Source: Dermatemys mawii
Taxonomy: Eukaryota; Chordata; Testudines; Dermatemydidae
Length of the DNA: 64,000 bases
Assembly (NCBI GenBank): GCA_007922305.1
Contig: ML677326.1
Span: forward strand, 50,810,460 to 50,874,459
Direction of reading: 5' to 3'
In this document: piece after piece, positions 12,598-23,404 of the stretch
Numbering within the stretch: the stretch's first letter is position 1
Layout of the letters: every line of letters starts with the position of its first letter
Notes under the pieces: model-generated
Told to the model about the DNA's origin: nothing
What the model saw: only the letters and a program-made list of their open reading frames with translations
Database searches by the model: none
Translations under genes and position numbers: made by a program

Positions 12598-12913
12598 TGG
12601 CTGGGATTCCTAACTCCTGGACGGGAGTAGCTAATGTGCAATATGATGGAGCCCTATTTTAATACCCACTAAAGTTGATCAGGCTCTAAATGCATGTAAT
12701 ATTCAGAGATAAATAAAGTGAACATAAGAAGGGCCATACTGGGTCAGACCAAAGGTCCATTAAGCCCAGTATCCTGGTTACCGACAGTGGCCAATGCCAG
12801 GTGCCCCGGAGTGAATGAACTTAACAGGTAACGATCAAGTGATCTCTCTCCTGCCATCCATCACTCCCCTCTGACAAACAGAGGCTAGGGACACCATTCC
12901 TTACCCAGCCTGG

Positions 12914-15807
12914 CTAATAGCCATTAATGGACTTAGCCTCCATGAATTTATCCAGTTCTCTTTTAAACCCTGTTATAGTCCTCGCCTTCACAGCCTCCTC
13001 AGGCAAGGAGTTCCATAGGTTGACTGTGTGCTATGTGAAGAACTTCCTTTTATTTGTTTTAAACCTGCTGCCCACTAATTTCAATGAGTGGCCCCTAGTT
13101 CTGTTATTATGGGAACAAGTAAATAACTTTTCCTTATTCACTTTCTCCACGCCACTCATAATTTTTTATATCTATATCATAACCCCCCTTAGTCTCCTCT
13201 TTTCCAAGCTAAAAAGTCCTAGCCTCTTTACTCTCTCCTCATATGGGACCCGTTCCAATCCTCTAATCATTTTAGTTGCCCGTCTCTGAACCTTTTCTAA
13301 TGCCAGTATCTCCTTTTTGAGATGAGGAGACCACATTTGTACCCATTCAAGATGTAGGCCCACCATGGATTTGTATAGGGGCAATAAGATATTCTCCATC
13401 TTATTTTCTATCCCTTTGTTAATGATTCCTAACATCCTGTTTGCTTTTTTGACCGCCGCTGCACACTGCATGGACATCTTCAGAGAACTATCCATGATAA
13501 CTCCAAGATCTCTTTCCTGAATAGTTGTAGCTAAATTAGCCCCCATCATATTGTACGTATAGTTGGGGTTATTTTTTCCAAAGTGCATTACTTTACATTT
13601 ATCCACATTACATTTCATTTGCCATTTTGTTGCCCAGTCACTTAGTTTTGTGAGATCTTTTTGAAGTTCTTCACAGTCTGCTTGGGTCTTAACTATTTTG
13701 AGCAGTTTAGTACCATCTGCAAACTTTGCCACCTCACTGTTTACCCCTTCCTCCAAATCATTGATGAATAAGCTGAATAGGATTGGTCCTAGGACTGACC
13801 CCTGGGGAACACTACTAGTTACCCCTCTCCATTCTGAAAATTTATCATTTATTCCTACCCTTTGTTCCCTGTCTTTTAACCAGTTCTCAATCCATGAAAG
13901 GATCTTCCTTCTTATCCCATGGCAACTTAATTTATGTAAGAGCCTTTGGTGAGGAACCTTGTCAAAGGCTTTCTGGAAATCTAAGTACACTACGTCCACT
14001 GGATTCCCCTTGTCCACATGTTTGTTGACCCCTTCAAAGAATTCTAATAGATTAGTAAGACATGATTTTCCTTTACAGAAACCATGCTGACTTTTGCCCA
14101 ACAATTTATGTTTTCTATGTGCCTGACAATTTTATTCTTTACTATCATTTCAACTAATTTGCCCAGTATGGACGTTAGACTTACTGGTCTGTAGTTACCG
14201 GGATCACCTCTAGAGCCCTTTTTAAATATTGGCGTTACATTAGCTATCTTCCAGTCATTGGGTACAGAAGCCAATTTAAAGGACAGGTTACAAACCCTAG
14301 TTAATAGTTCTGCAATTTCACATTTGTGTTCTTTCAGAACTCTTGGGTGAATGCCATCTGGTCCCGGTGACTTGTTACAGTTAAGTTTATCAATTAGTTC
14401 CAAGACTTCCTCTAGTGACACTTCAATCTGTGACAATTCCTCAGATTTGTCACCTACAAAAGACGGCTCAGGTTTGGGAATCTCCCTAATGTCCTCAGCC
14501 GTGAAGACCGAAGCAAAGAATTCATTTAGTTTCTCCGCAATGACTTTATCATCTTTACGTGCTCTGTTTGTATCTCTATCATCCAGGGGCCCCACTGGTT
14601 GTTTAGCAGGCTTCCTGCTTTTGACGTATTTAAAAAAACATTTTATTATCACCTTTTGAGTTTCTGGCTAGCTGTTCTTCAAATTCCATTTTGGCTTTTC
14701 TTATTACATTTTGACACTTAATTTGGCAGTGTTTATGCTCCTCTCTAGTTACCTCATTAGGATTTGACTTCCACTTTTTAAAAGATGCTTTTTTATCCCT
14801 CACTGCTTCTTTTACATGGTTTTTAAGCCATGGTGGCTCTTTTTCAGTTCTTTGACTTTGTTTTTTAATTTGGGGTATACATTTAATTTCGGCCTCTATT
14901 ATGGTGTCTTTGAAAAGTGTCCATGCAGCGGCTGCAGGGATTTCAGTTTAGTCACTTTACCTATTAATTTCCGTTTAACTAACCCCCTCATTTTTGCATA
15001 GTTCCCCTTCCTCAAATTAAATGCCACAGTGTTGGGCTGCTGCGGTTTTGTTCCCAGAACGGGAATGTTAAATGTTATTATATTATGATCATTATTCCCA
15101 AGCGGTCCTGTTATAGTTACCTCTTGGACCAGCTCTTGCGCTCCACTCAGGACTAAACCAAGAGTTGCCTCTCCCCTTGTGGGTTCCTGTACCAGCTCCT
15201 CCAAGAAGCAGTCATTTAAAGTATCAAGGAATTTGGTCTCTGCATTTTGCCCTGAGGTGACCTGTACCCAGTCAATATGGGGATAATTGAAATCCCCCAT
15301 TATTATCGAGTTATTTATTTTGACAGCCTCTCTAATCTCCCTTAGCATTTCATTGTCGCTATCACTGTCCTGATCAGGTGGTCGATAATAGATCCCTATT
15401 GGTATATTCTTATTAGAGCATAGAATTACTATCCATAAAAATTCTATGGAGCATGAGGATTCATTTAAGATTTTTAATTCATTTGATTCTACATTTTCTT
15501 TCACATATAGTGCCACTCCCCCACTCCCACGACCTGTTCTGTCCTTCCGATATACTTTTTACCCCGGAATGATTGTGTCCCATAGATTGTCCTCACTCCA
15601 CCATGTTTCTGTGATGCCTATTATGTCAATATTCTCCTTTAACACAAGGCACTCTAGTTCACCCATCTTATTATTTAGACTTCTAGCATTAGTGTACAAG
15701 CACTTTAAAAACTGGTCACTGTTTATTTGTCTACCCTTTTCTGATGTGCCACATTCTTTATGTGAAAGTTTGTCATCTGATCTGGCCTCTCCTTTATTCT
15801 TTACCAT
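12914..15807 (-). pseudogene. CR1 ORF2: endonuclease-reverse transcriptase, decayed
   Basis: The ATG is at 15807. The AP endonuclease covers about 15690-14960, with TNARSLNNKMGEL, GITETWW, GDFNYPHIDW and a changed terminal motif NDHNIITFNI where SDH is expected. The RT follows, with NYRPVSLTS, HGFCKGKSC, VYLDFQKAFDKVPH, VPQGSVLGPILF and FADGTKL. The catalytic FADD is FADG: the second aspartate codon is GGT at 13712-13714. Lesions seen: TAA at 15559, frameshifts near 14930 (one base lost), 14640 (extra T in a T run), 14113 (one base lost) and 13175. The frame resumes after each. The C-terminus ends with SINGY and a TAG at 12914-12916. The protein cannot be functional. In life it would nick DNA and copy CR1 RNA by target-primed reverse transcription. 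Confidence 0.88.
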
Positions 15808-15917
15808 CCTCTCATTCTGATTAAAACCTAGAGAATCTCTATCAGTAGATCTTCCTGTAAGAGAAGTCTCTATCCGATCTACATGCTTCTCTGCAGCAAT
15901 CGGCTTTCCTCCATCTC

Positions 15918-16841
15918 TTAGTTTAAAAACTGCTCCGCAACCTTTTTAATGTTAAGTGCCAGCAGTCTGGTTCCACTTTGGTTTAGGTAGAGCCCATCCT
16001 TCCTGTACAGGTTTCCCCTATCCCAAAAGTTTCCCCAGTTCCTAATAAATCTAAACCCCTCTTCTCTACACCATCATCTCATCCATGCATTGAGACTCTG
16101 AAGCTCTGCCTGTCTAGCTGGTCCTGCGCGTGGAATGGGAAGCATTTCTGAGAATGCCACCATAGAGGACCTGGATTTCAATCTCTTTCCTAGCAGCCTA
16201 AATTTAGCCTCCAGGACATCTCTGCTGCCCTTCCCTATGTCATTGGTACTGATATGTACCACGATCATCGGCTCCTCCCCAGCACTACTCATAAGTCTAT
16301 CTAGATGCCTCGAGAGATCTGCAACCTTCACACCAGGCAGGCAAGTCACCATACAGTTCTCCTGGTCATCACAAACCCAGCTGTCTATGTCTCTAATGAT
16401 CGAATCTCCCATTACTAACAACTGCCTTTTCCTAATGACTGAAGTGCCCTCCCCCGGAGAGGTTACCTCAGTGCGAGAGGATACCCCAACAGCACCTGGA
16501 AGCAGAGTCCCAACTATGGGAAGGTTTCCCTCTGCTCCCATTGACTGCTCTCCTTCCCTGAGCCTTTCCTCCTCCTCAACAGCACAGGTACTGTCTAAGT
16601 GGAGGTGGGACAAGTCTACAGTGTCCCTGAAAGCCTCATCAATATACTTTTCTACCTCCCTTAGCTCCTCCAGTTCCACCATCCTTGCCTCCAAAGCCCG
16701 TACACAGTCTCTGAGGGCCAGGAGCTCCTTGCACCGAATGTACACATACGCCACCCACCCAGAGAGCAGGTAATCATACATGCTACTTTGAGTGCAATAA
16801 ACTGGATAGCCCCCACTCTGCTGCTGGGCTTCTGCCTGCAT
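15918..16841 (-). pseudogene. CR1 ORF1 with SGNH esterase-like domain
   Basis: The frame runs from an ATG at 16841 to a TAA at 15918, 308 codons, with one in-frame TGA at 16074-16076 where an arginine-rich segment continues (NAWMR, then WCREEGF). Residues 30-85 form a leucine/glutamate-rich coiled coil. An SGNH/GDSL esterase domain follows: VMGDSIIRD (serine block, near 16405), a variant of the GTND block (HISTNDIGKG) and a C-terminal DGLYLNQSG (15981-15998). In SGNH enzymes the last block is D-x-x-H; here the histidine position is tyrosine (TAC). Many vertebrate CR1 ORF1 proteins carry such an esterase domain, thought to aid membrane or RNP handling. Confidence 0.8.
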
Positions 16842-17000
16842 TATCTTTTACAGATACCTAGGCTAACAGCAAGGTTTAGTTTAAATCAAGACGTTTGGAT
16901 TACAGCTCAAATTAAAGGATTTATAGACCAACAATTATACCTCACCCCCTTCACACTCCCCTTCTAAACTCCCTCTCGAAACTCCCTGTTTCAAGAGGGA

Positions 17001-17168
17001 GTGGAGGTTATGTGCTAAAGTGGAACACATCTTAAAGTGGTTAAGTGGAGCTTATGTGCTAAAAATGGTGGAGGTTATGTGCTAAAGTGGAGGTTATGTG
17101 CTAAACTGGAACACATCTTAAAGTGGTTAAGTGGAGGTTATGTGCTAAAAATGGAACACATCTGAAAA
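17001..17168. repeat. Minisatellite at the CR1 5' edge, 86-bp period
   Basis: Five units start with gtggaggttatgtgctaaa or a one-base variant, at 17001, 17045, 17068, 17087 and 17131. Units 1 and 4 are 44 bp and carry an extra ggaacacatcttaaagtgg block; others are 19-23 bp, and the last is a 38-bp variant. Units 1-3 (86 bp) and 4-5 form a higher-order duplication. It directly abuts the CR1 5' leader and may be part of its promoter array or the pre-insertion site. Confidence 0.85.
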
Positions 17169-18146
17169 ATAATATGAAGTCATTCAATTAAAACTAGTCT
17201 TTCTTCTATGCTAAGAAAACTACACAAGGCTCCATCAGACCAGAAAAATAAATTACATGGAGTGAGACTAAAGATACCTTACACCAATTTATACCTTGTG
17301 GAAGCCAAGATAGATAAATGAAGATTGTATCTGATCCAAAGCTGGCAATGCCATTCCAACTAAGAGGCTTTTTTTCCCCCTCAGAAATGACTTGTTTGAA
17401 GAACACACACCATAGCAGGCATACCAAAAATATAAAAAGTAACTCATTTATCTTACATTTTCAGACTACTCAATAAAGGGAATAAGCTTTAAATCTGGTT
17501 GTGTTCTTGAAATTAAAGCATTATCAAATATTGAAGTGTAATTCTCCTTTCATGGCATGTTCTGCTTTGAAATGTTTTTGTGCTTTCTAGAAATTGTTGA
17601 TGTTTTAGTAGTAATGTTAAGTCTTTGTGATTTCCAAGCTGATAATATCAATAAAAAGTCACATATATATTTAGGTTTTTGCTTGCTTGATATGCTTTTT
17701 AGGCTTGACACTTTGGTGTAAGTCATCAGAGCCTTAATATTAATATGTATCTTTCAGAATCCAATATTGTTGTAATGTGTCTAAAATATTAGCCACTATC
17801 TCATATTTTGCAGAAAAGATCCTTCCATACAAAAAGCCTTTCCAAAATACAGCAAGTAATAAACATCAGTACTGATCTTAAAAATAATAAAGTGTTTGAC
17901 ACATTTTAGTCTACTCAGATAAACTGCATCTTTCCTAAAGTATCTAATGAGGGTATTCCTTCTGGTATTCAATTACACAAACTTCATTCTGAGGCAATTA
18001 AGATCAAAATAGAGCAGGTGATTTTACTAAAACCCTGCCCTTCCTTGGCTTCTTATAATTGTAAGCAATCTTGAACTTCCCCGAGAAACTTCATATAGAA
18101 CTATCTTAGCCAAACTCCCTTCTGAGATAGGAACAGATTTAAAACT
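17169..18146. other. AT-rich noncoding DNA
   Basis: No gene seen. A short stretch at 17235-17345 (acaccaatttataccttgtg ... tctgatccaaagctgg) resembles old reptile repeats, but it is too degraded to classify. Confidence 0.45.
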
Positions 18147-20265
18147 TTATTAAAACTAATGTTAAAAAAATGAAAACATACACAAGTTAAGAAATAAGGT
18201 GCTGGACATCTGGAGTCAGGCTGGGGTTATGGGCGATTGTATGTAAAAGCTTCAGGGTTTTCAAAGTACATGCATATTTCATATCCAGCACAGATCCAGA
18301 TTGGGGTGTGGGAGTTTTTGAAAGCGTTAGTGTATAGGTGTGTTCGGGTACGCCACCCATGGTGTGTAGCGAGAGTCCAAGTCCGTGGCGGTGCAGGCGA
18401 TAAGTATATGGGTGGGGTGCATCCCTCTGTTTGTCAGGAAAGGTGGGGTGGGTTGCTTCCCTGGCCGGTGGTCTTGGCTACTCGACCTGATACTGACGAT
18501 GTCCTGTGATGTGTTCAGTATATATGTCCCTGGACCACCTGATGGTGTCAGACACCATGAGCCGTCTCATGAGCCGGGCGTAGCGCTGTCCAACTCCGCA
18601 CGCTGTCAGTACTGGCTCATTCTGGGGGTCCCATGCGCCCAGGGCTCCTACAATCAGGGCGTGGAGCTGCACCTCGTAGCCCTGAGCTCTCAGGATGTCG
18701 GCCAGCGGGGTGTATTTCAGCGACTTCCATGCTCGGGCCTCGTGGAAGGCCGGTGACCGGTTTTCGAATGGCACCGTGACGTCTACTATGAGGACCTTCT
18801 TTTTCTCTGCGTCGGTCACGACTATGTCGGGTCGCAGGCGGCTGTCTGTCCCGGGGATGGCAGAGTTGACAGAGATCTTCCCCAGGGACGGTGGGATGGC
18901 TTTCACCAGCCGGTTCTGGATGGCATTGTGGCGGTGCTGCCAGGCTCTGGAGTGCAGCTTGCATCCGCACAGGACGTGGGGCAAGGTCTCGTTGGCGTAA
19001 CCACACTTCCTGCAGCGCTTGTCTGGGTTGCCATGGCGGATGGCTCCGTTGAGGGGAACACAGTTGAGTCGGGCCCGGTGGATGAACCGCCAGTCGGCGA
19101 ACCTGGTGAAGCTGCCCCCATGAAGGAAGTGGTTGCTGGCATCCCACTTGCTGGACACCTCAAACACCTTGCCCTGGTCTGGCTTCCGCTTCAGGTTCTT
19201 GGCGTAGTAGCAGCGGATGGTGTCTTTCAGGGTCCTTTCCAGCATTGATCTGGCAGTCGGGGTGACGATGGTGTGGTCCGGGGTCTTTATGCACGGCACT
19301 AGTATTCCTAGCTCCCGGCGCTCCTCACACCAACTCCAGCGGCAGCCGATCCTCTTCCCTAGGCGTCTCGAGGCGTTACGGGCACGGGTCCAGAGAGAGG
19401 ACAGATCTCTTCCCTCTCTCCCAAATTCGGCTTCCAGGGAGCCGCTGAGGTAGGTGGCGATGTCCTGCTCGGAGGGGGTCCTGATGATTCGTTTCCTGAC
19501 TACGTTCCGTACGGCTTCCTCCGCGATGCTCCTCACCGTCGGGTCCGGGCACGTCAGGAGACGGAAGGCATGGGTGATCACCGCTATGTCGCACAGATCA
19601 CCCATCCGAGGTACGTTGGCACCACCCTGCCTGTGGGAAATGTAGATGATGTCGGCGCTGGCCCTCTGGGGAAGGTAGAGCCATTTCTTCACCAGCTGCC
19701 GGAGGGTGCTATCGGCCTTGTTCAGGGGCACCTTGGCTACGGCTGATCCCCTGAGGACAAAGGAGATGCGGGGGATCAGGAAGGTATTGAGAGCGTTGAT
19801 CTTTTGCCAGGGGGCGAGCAAGGAGGAGTCGATTTGGGCCGCGTCCCTCAGGATCTCTGTGATGGTGTCTTCGGGGGTCTGTCGGACGCGGACTCCTGTG
19901 GGTGTCCCCAGGTGTTGGTATACCTCCCCCTCCTCCAGGGAGACCATGGGTTCGCCCTGGATCAGGAGCTGTGAAGCTTGGACCAGAGCCTTGGCATTGC
20001 CTGTGACGTGGAGGGAGGCGCACTTTCGGGGGTTGAAGCGGAGACCCATCCACTCGGCGGCTCGGCTGGCGATGTCGAGCATCCCCTGGAGGCTTTCTGA
20101 GCTGTCAGCGACCAGGGCCAGATCGTCCGCATAGGCCAAGATGCTGATTCTCTTGCCATACAGGTCGAAGCCGGCTGAGCCGCTGGAGACAGCTCGGATG
20201 AGCGGTTCCATGGCCAGGTTGAAGATGATGGGGCTGAGGGGGTGTCCCTGCTGACTTCTAGCGCA
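18147..20265 (-). mobile_element. 5'-truncated RLE-class LINE, R2 group
   Basis: The minus strand holds the last part of an RT, a zinc knuckle and a restriction-like endonuclease in one open frame, then a 330-bp 3' UTR to about 18147. The 5' break falls within the RT just before QQGHPLSP, the usual result of incomplete target-primed reverse transcription. GC content (about 60% in the ORF) stands out sharply from the AT-rich flanks. The same 3' UTR recurs, more diverged, at 38330-39372. The flanks show nothing like 28S rDNA, so this lineage is dispersed. Clade assignment among R2, NeSL and Hero is not certain. Confidence 0.85.
18478..20256 (-). CDS. R2-group retrotransposon protein, C-terminal part (RT-zinc knuckle-RLE)
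   Basis: About 592 codons remain open, counting from the truncation. The frame enters at QQGHPLSPIIFNLAMEP (RT block 4) before the first internal ATG at 20211. Numbered from that Met, the polymerase motif AYADDLALVA has YADD at 27-30, followed by thumb sequence. A CCHC knuckle of form C-x2-C-x8-H-x4-C begins at residue 400. The restriction-like endonuclease follows, with RPD at 460-462 and a second acidic residue in VLIVDVTVPFE near 478. The C-terminal tail ends DTIRWSRDIY ... TGHRQYQVE. In this group the endonuclease nicks DNA and the RT copies element RNA from the nick. The N-terminal DNA-binding fingers and fingers/palm blocks are missing, so the copy is dead despite an uninterrupted frame. 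Lack of stops suggests a fairly young insertion. Confidence 0.88.
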   Translation of the reverse strand, partial: SQQGHPLSPIIFNLAMEPLIRAVSSGSAGFDLYGKRISILAYADDLALVADSSESLQGMLDIASRAAEWMGLRFNPRKCASLHVTGNAKALVQASQLLIQGEPMVSLEEGEVYQHLGTPTGVRVRQTPEDTITEILRDAAQIDSSLLAPWQKINALNTFLIPRISFVLRGSAVAKVPLNKADSTLRQLVKKWLYLPQRASADIIYISHRQGGANVPRMGDLCDIAVITHAFRLLTCPDPTVRSIAEEAVRNVVRKRIIRTPSEQDIATYLSGSLEAEFGREGRDLSSLWTRARNASRRLGKRIGCRWSWCEERRELGILVPCIKTPDHTIVTPTARSMLERTLKDTIRCYYAKNLKRKPDQGKVFEVSSKWDASNHFLHGGSFTRFADWRFIHRARLNCVPLNGAIRHGNPDKRCRKCGYANETLPHVLCGCKLHSRAWQHRHNAIQNRLVKAIPPSLGKISVNSAIPGTDSRLRPDIVVTDAEKKKVLIVDVTVPFENRSPAFHEARAWKSLKYTPLADILRAQGYEVQLHALIVGALGAWDPQNEPVLTACGVGQRYARLMRRLMVSDTIRWSRDIYTEHITGHRQYQVE

Positions 20266-21571
20266 ACGTAAGTTGAAGCAACACTATAATGCTGCAACTT
20301 CCTGTTATATTGTGGGATATGCACTGACAGAAACTAGCATAAACTTTGGGCAGTCCTTTCATCTCCGGAAAGTCTGGCCTGATGAAGGACAACAAATGTA
20401 TTTGAGATCACAGAATTCTCTAAACTGCAGAAAAACTCTCTCCTTTTCAGATGCTCCCACACTTAACCTAGAAATATCAATATTTTGGATCCTTCATATT
20501 CGTACAAAAATACCTGTTGTTGAAATGCATTTAATCGAACTTGTAGTTTAAATAGCATAGACATAAAGAAGAAGGTGATACAGATAAGTCTCCTTACAAA
20601 TGTAAAACTGGAGAAAATAATGCAAAGTTTATCTCAGCAGTCCAACACACTAAGCCATTTGGGGTGGGGAAAGTGCAACTCTGCAGATGCTTAAAGGGCA
20701 CTAACCATCTTAAAGTTCAGAATTCTAGATTTATTTTCCATCCTGTGCTCACACGCTTTATTTTCAGTAATCAACTGCTATGTTTTCAAGACCACAGCAA
20801 TGTTTTTAGGATCAATAACTTTCACTCCCATCCCCTGAGACTTCTGTGTTGTGCCATTGACTTTCTTTTTAATCTCAGCCAGAGAAATTAATGCAGTCTC
20901 TTTTCACACAATGAACCCATGCTCCCAGTTGCATCCTGCCCAAATTCCATGAAACTTGACTCCAAGCTTTCAGACAGTTTCCTCAGTGTTGATAAAGAGC
21001 GGGGTCCATCAGTGCTTTTTCTTCTCGGTGGCTGTCAAAGGTCTTCTAAAGAATGTGTCTGATCCATTCATTGAGCCATGCACATGCCCTACTATTCTTA
21101 TTTTGTACTTTTTATTTTAGCTATCAAATGTTATGTTATTAGATTACACTAGTGAATGTCTTCTGCTTAGCTTCCATAACTACAAGTGTGTGGTAGAGTT
21201 TCTAACCATTTGGAATATGTACCTATGCACCAGAGGATTTAACAGTTAACAGTCGAAGTGCCTTCCCTTCCTTGTGTAATCTAAGTGACTTTGTGGTAGC
21301 TGTGCCACCAACATTTAATACAAAACTAGCCTGAACTTGCAAATAAAGAAATGGAAACCTCACAAGAAAAGAGATTGCAGCTTATATACAACTATTCACA
21401 CAGTTATTTGACAACTATTCCTTTTGTCTTCTGAGAAACCATATTAATTTGCCTCAGCAATGAATCAGGTCTAATTACCCATTGTGGTAACGAAACAAAG
21501 AAAAATAAATGCTGTAGGCTAAATCTCCCTCTTCCTTCTCTGCAGCTCTGTCCATGACCAAGCCAAGTCTG
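20266..21571. other. Noncoding DNA between the R2-group LINE and the gypsy remnant
   Basis: No gene or recognisable repeat was found. Just before the gypsy LTR, a 20-bp unit (catgaccaagccaagtctgt) occurs twice in tandem (about 21553-21594). Confidence 0.45.
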
Positions 21572-21591
21572 TGTCATGACCAAGCCAAGTC

Positions 21592-22108
21592 TGTCATGAA
21601 ATCAAGACTACAGGGTCCATGGGAAACAACCAGACTTCAACCCTCTACCTGGCAGCCTGCTGATAGGACCCAGAAAGCCCAGTCCCACTTTCAGGCTCCA
21701 CCAAAGAGGTCCTATTGGCAGAGTCTCATTGCAGCTGATTGGCCTGCTGGCCCTACTTAAGCCAGCAGCAGGAAGCTGTCTGAATAGCTGGGATCTCCCT
21801 GTTCTGGTGAGTGTGCCTTGTGCTCCCTGCTCCATAGCTTGATTGTCTGGCATCCTGATCCAGCATGACTCCTGGCATCTGACTCATAGTTCTAATCTCC
21901 AGTTTGTCTCCTGCCTCTGACCCCCTGTATCAAGACCCAGCCTGACTCTAGTTCCTGACTCATGATTCTGATCTCAAGTTTGTCTCCAGTTTCTGATCTC
22001 CCAGTACACATGCACGCTGACATGTGGCGGCCACATGTCAGACCCAGCTGACTTTTAACTCCTGTCTTGTTAGTGTGGACTCAGTCTCTGACCCCTAGCA
22101 CAATAAAT
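21592..22108 (+). repeat. 5' LTR of a Ty3/gypsy element
   Basis: Begins TGTCATGA at 21592. The part from 21849 is directly repeated at 23402-23640 (for example ctggcatcctga, gactcctggcatctga, tctcctgcctctgac, gacccagctgact). An AATAAA lies at 22103-22108, shortly before the gag start. The matching end of the downstream copy is TCATGACA at 23650, complementary to the start as expected for LTR termini. A second TGTCATGA at 21572 is an alternative start. Confidence 0.6.
22017..22041. repeat. Perfect 12-bp inverted repeat in the 5' LTR
   Basis: CTGACATGTGGC, one spacer base (G), then GCCACATGTCAG. It sits inside a segment of about 40 bp that the 3' LTR copy lacks, so it is either an insertion here or a deletion there. 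Confidence 0.9.
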
Positions 22109-22129
22109 CTAGAGTCCCATGCAAGGAGG

Positions 22130-23404
22130 ATGGACCCAGCAGTACCACTACAGCCATTGGAAGCACAGGACTTGCCTCCAGAAGATAATCAAACACTGCA
22201 GGCCAAAGTTGCTGAGCTGTTTGGGGAAAAACAGTAACTGCAGGAGCAAGTGCGAACACCTTACTGCACACACAGCCTGCAGCACTTTCCCCTGAAGAGG
22301 GACCTGAAATGCCTTTGTCCAAATGGTTCTAGGAGAACTACCTGCAGTTCCAGTCACTCACGAAGCAATGATGCATCTCAAAATCTATGCTTCCAACAAG
22401 TCAAGGTGGCCTTGGTAAGCAACCTCCTGACACGAGATGCATTAGACCAGGCCTCCCAAATGCTGGAAAGCCATAGCCTGGTACTTACAAAGTGGGATGT
22501 CTTTCTCCAGTCAATATCAGCCATCTTTGATGAACCACATCGAGCTCAAACAGCTAAGGCCACCCTGAGGAGACTCCAGCAGGGGTAAGGCTCAGTGGCC
22601 TTCTGTGTGTTACACTTCTGCTGGATAGAGAGTGAACTGAATCATGCTAGCTGTACCAGTTCTAGTGGGGCTTGCAAGAAGAAATTAAAGATGAACTGGC
22701 CTGTGTAGAGATCCTTATGGGCCTAGATGCCCTTGTGAACCTTACTATCTGTACCGATGATCAGTTGTGAGACCAAAGAGAGGAGAAAAGGGGTTCACTC
22801 TATGCTTATACCATGACCTTTCCTGCTGTATTTCTGGATGAACCCATGCAAGCAGCTCCCTGCTGAAGAAAAAGAATAGTGCTGTCATCATCGTGTGTGC
22901 TTCCACTGCAGAGAACCTGGCCATGCCATCTTGGCCTGCCCATTACAAACACCAAGGAGCTTGGGGAAAAAAGCCACTCCAGGCACAGTGGGGGAAATTG
23001 GTCAGGTCCTCGATACAAGAGAATTTCCATGTACTCCAATCCTCACTGATACATAGCCTGAGCCCCATCCTGGGGCTTCCCATTTGCAGGTGCCTATCCA
23101 GCTGCATATCCTGCGGGACCTCCGCAACAGATTCCCTTCCAACAGGACCTCATGGATTTGGGTACAGCAGAGATTTTATGGATCCTGTTATAGGTCAAGT
23201 CCTACAGATTGCCCCGCAACACATGCCCACACTAGACACAACTACAACTACTGACAGCTCCTTGCTGTCTTTGGGTCTAGGAGGAGACTAACCCACTGAA
23301 GGCCGTTATTCAGGGACACAGAGAAATAATGCAGGGAATGGATCACACCAAACTGTATTTTCCCCTGATCCTTGGCAGATCCTGCTTCCCCAGCATGATT
23401 TCCT
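22130..23404 (+). pseudogene. Ty3/gypsy gag-protease remnant
   Basis: An ATG at 22130 opens a gag-like N-terminus (MDPAVPLQPLEAQDLP), soon stopped. Capsid-like sequence KVALVSNLLTRDALDQAS ... FDEPHRAQTAKATLRRLQQG (about 22400-22587) matches the gypsy/PEG10-type capsid pattern. A CCHC knuckle, CFHCREPGHAILAC, lies at about 22900-22941. The aspartic protease follows: YSRDFMDPVIGQVLQIAP (about 23160) after a degraded DSG site, and FPLILG near 23355. Frames shift several times. RT, RNase H and integrase are absent: protease sequence runs straight into 3' LTR sequence near 23404, an internal deletion of most of pol. Confidence 0.7.

Larger units (their letters stand above)
12719..17000 (-). mobile_element. 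Near full-length CR1 LINE, inactivated
   Basis: Read on the minus strand, this is a 4.3-kb CR1: a 5' leader (about 17000-16842), ORF1 with an esterase-like domain, ORF2 with AP-type endonuclease and reverse transcriptase, and a 3' UTR ending in a ttatgttc-type octamer at 12719. Both ORFs carry nonsense or frameshift lesions. The 3' end is preserved and the 5' end abuts a minisatellite, which is rare because most CR1 copies are severely 5' truncated. No target duplication was resolved; CR1 often makes none. Confidence 0.9.

Noticed and set aside
17001..17168. Repeats with intervening segments, superficially CRISPR-like
   Set aside because: Units vary in length, adjoin without unique spacers, and lie in vertebrate DNA at a LINE border; it is a minisatellite.
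18617..20324. Other-frame open stretches over the R2-group ORF (for example 18617-19147 minus, 19706-20134 plus)
   Set aside because: Shadows of the real frame in GC-rich sequence; the 577-codon frame has all domain motifs.
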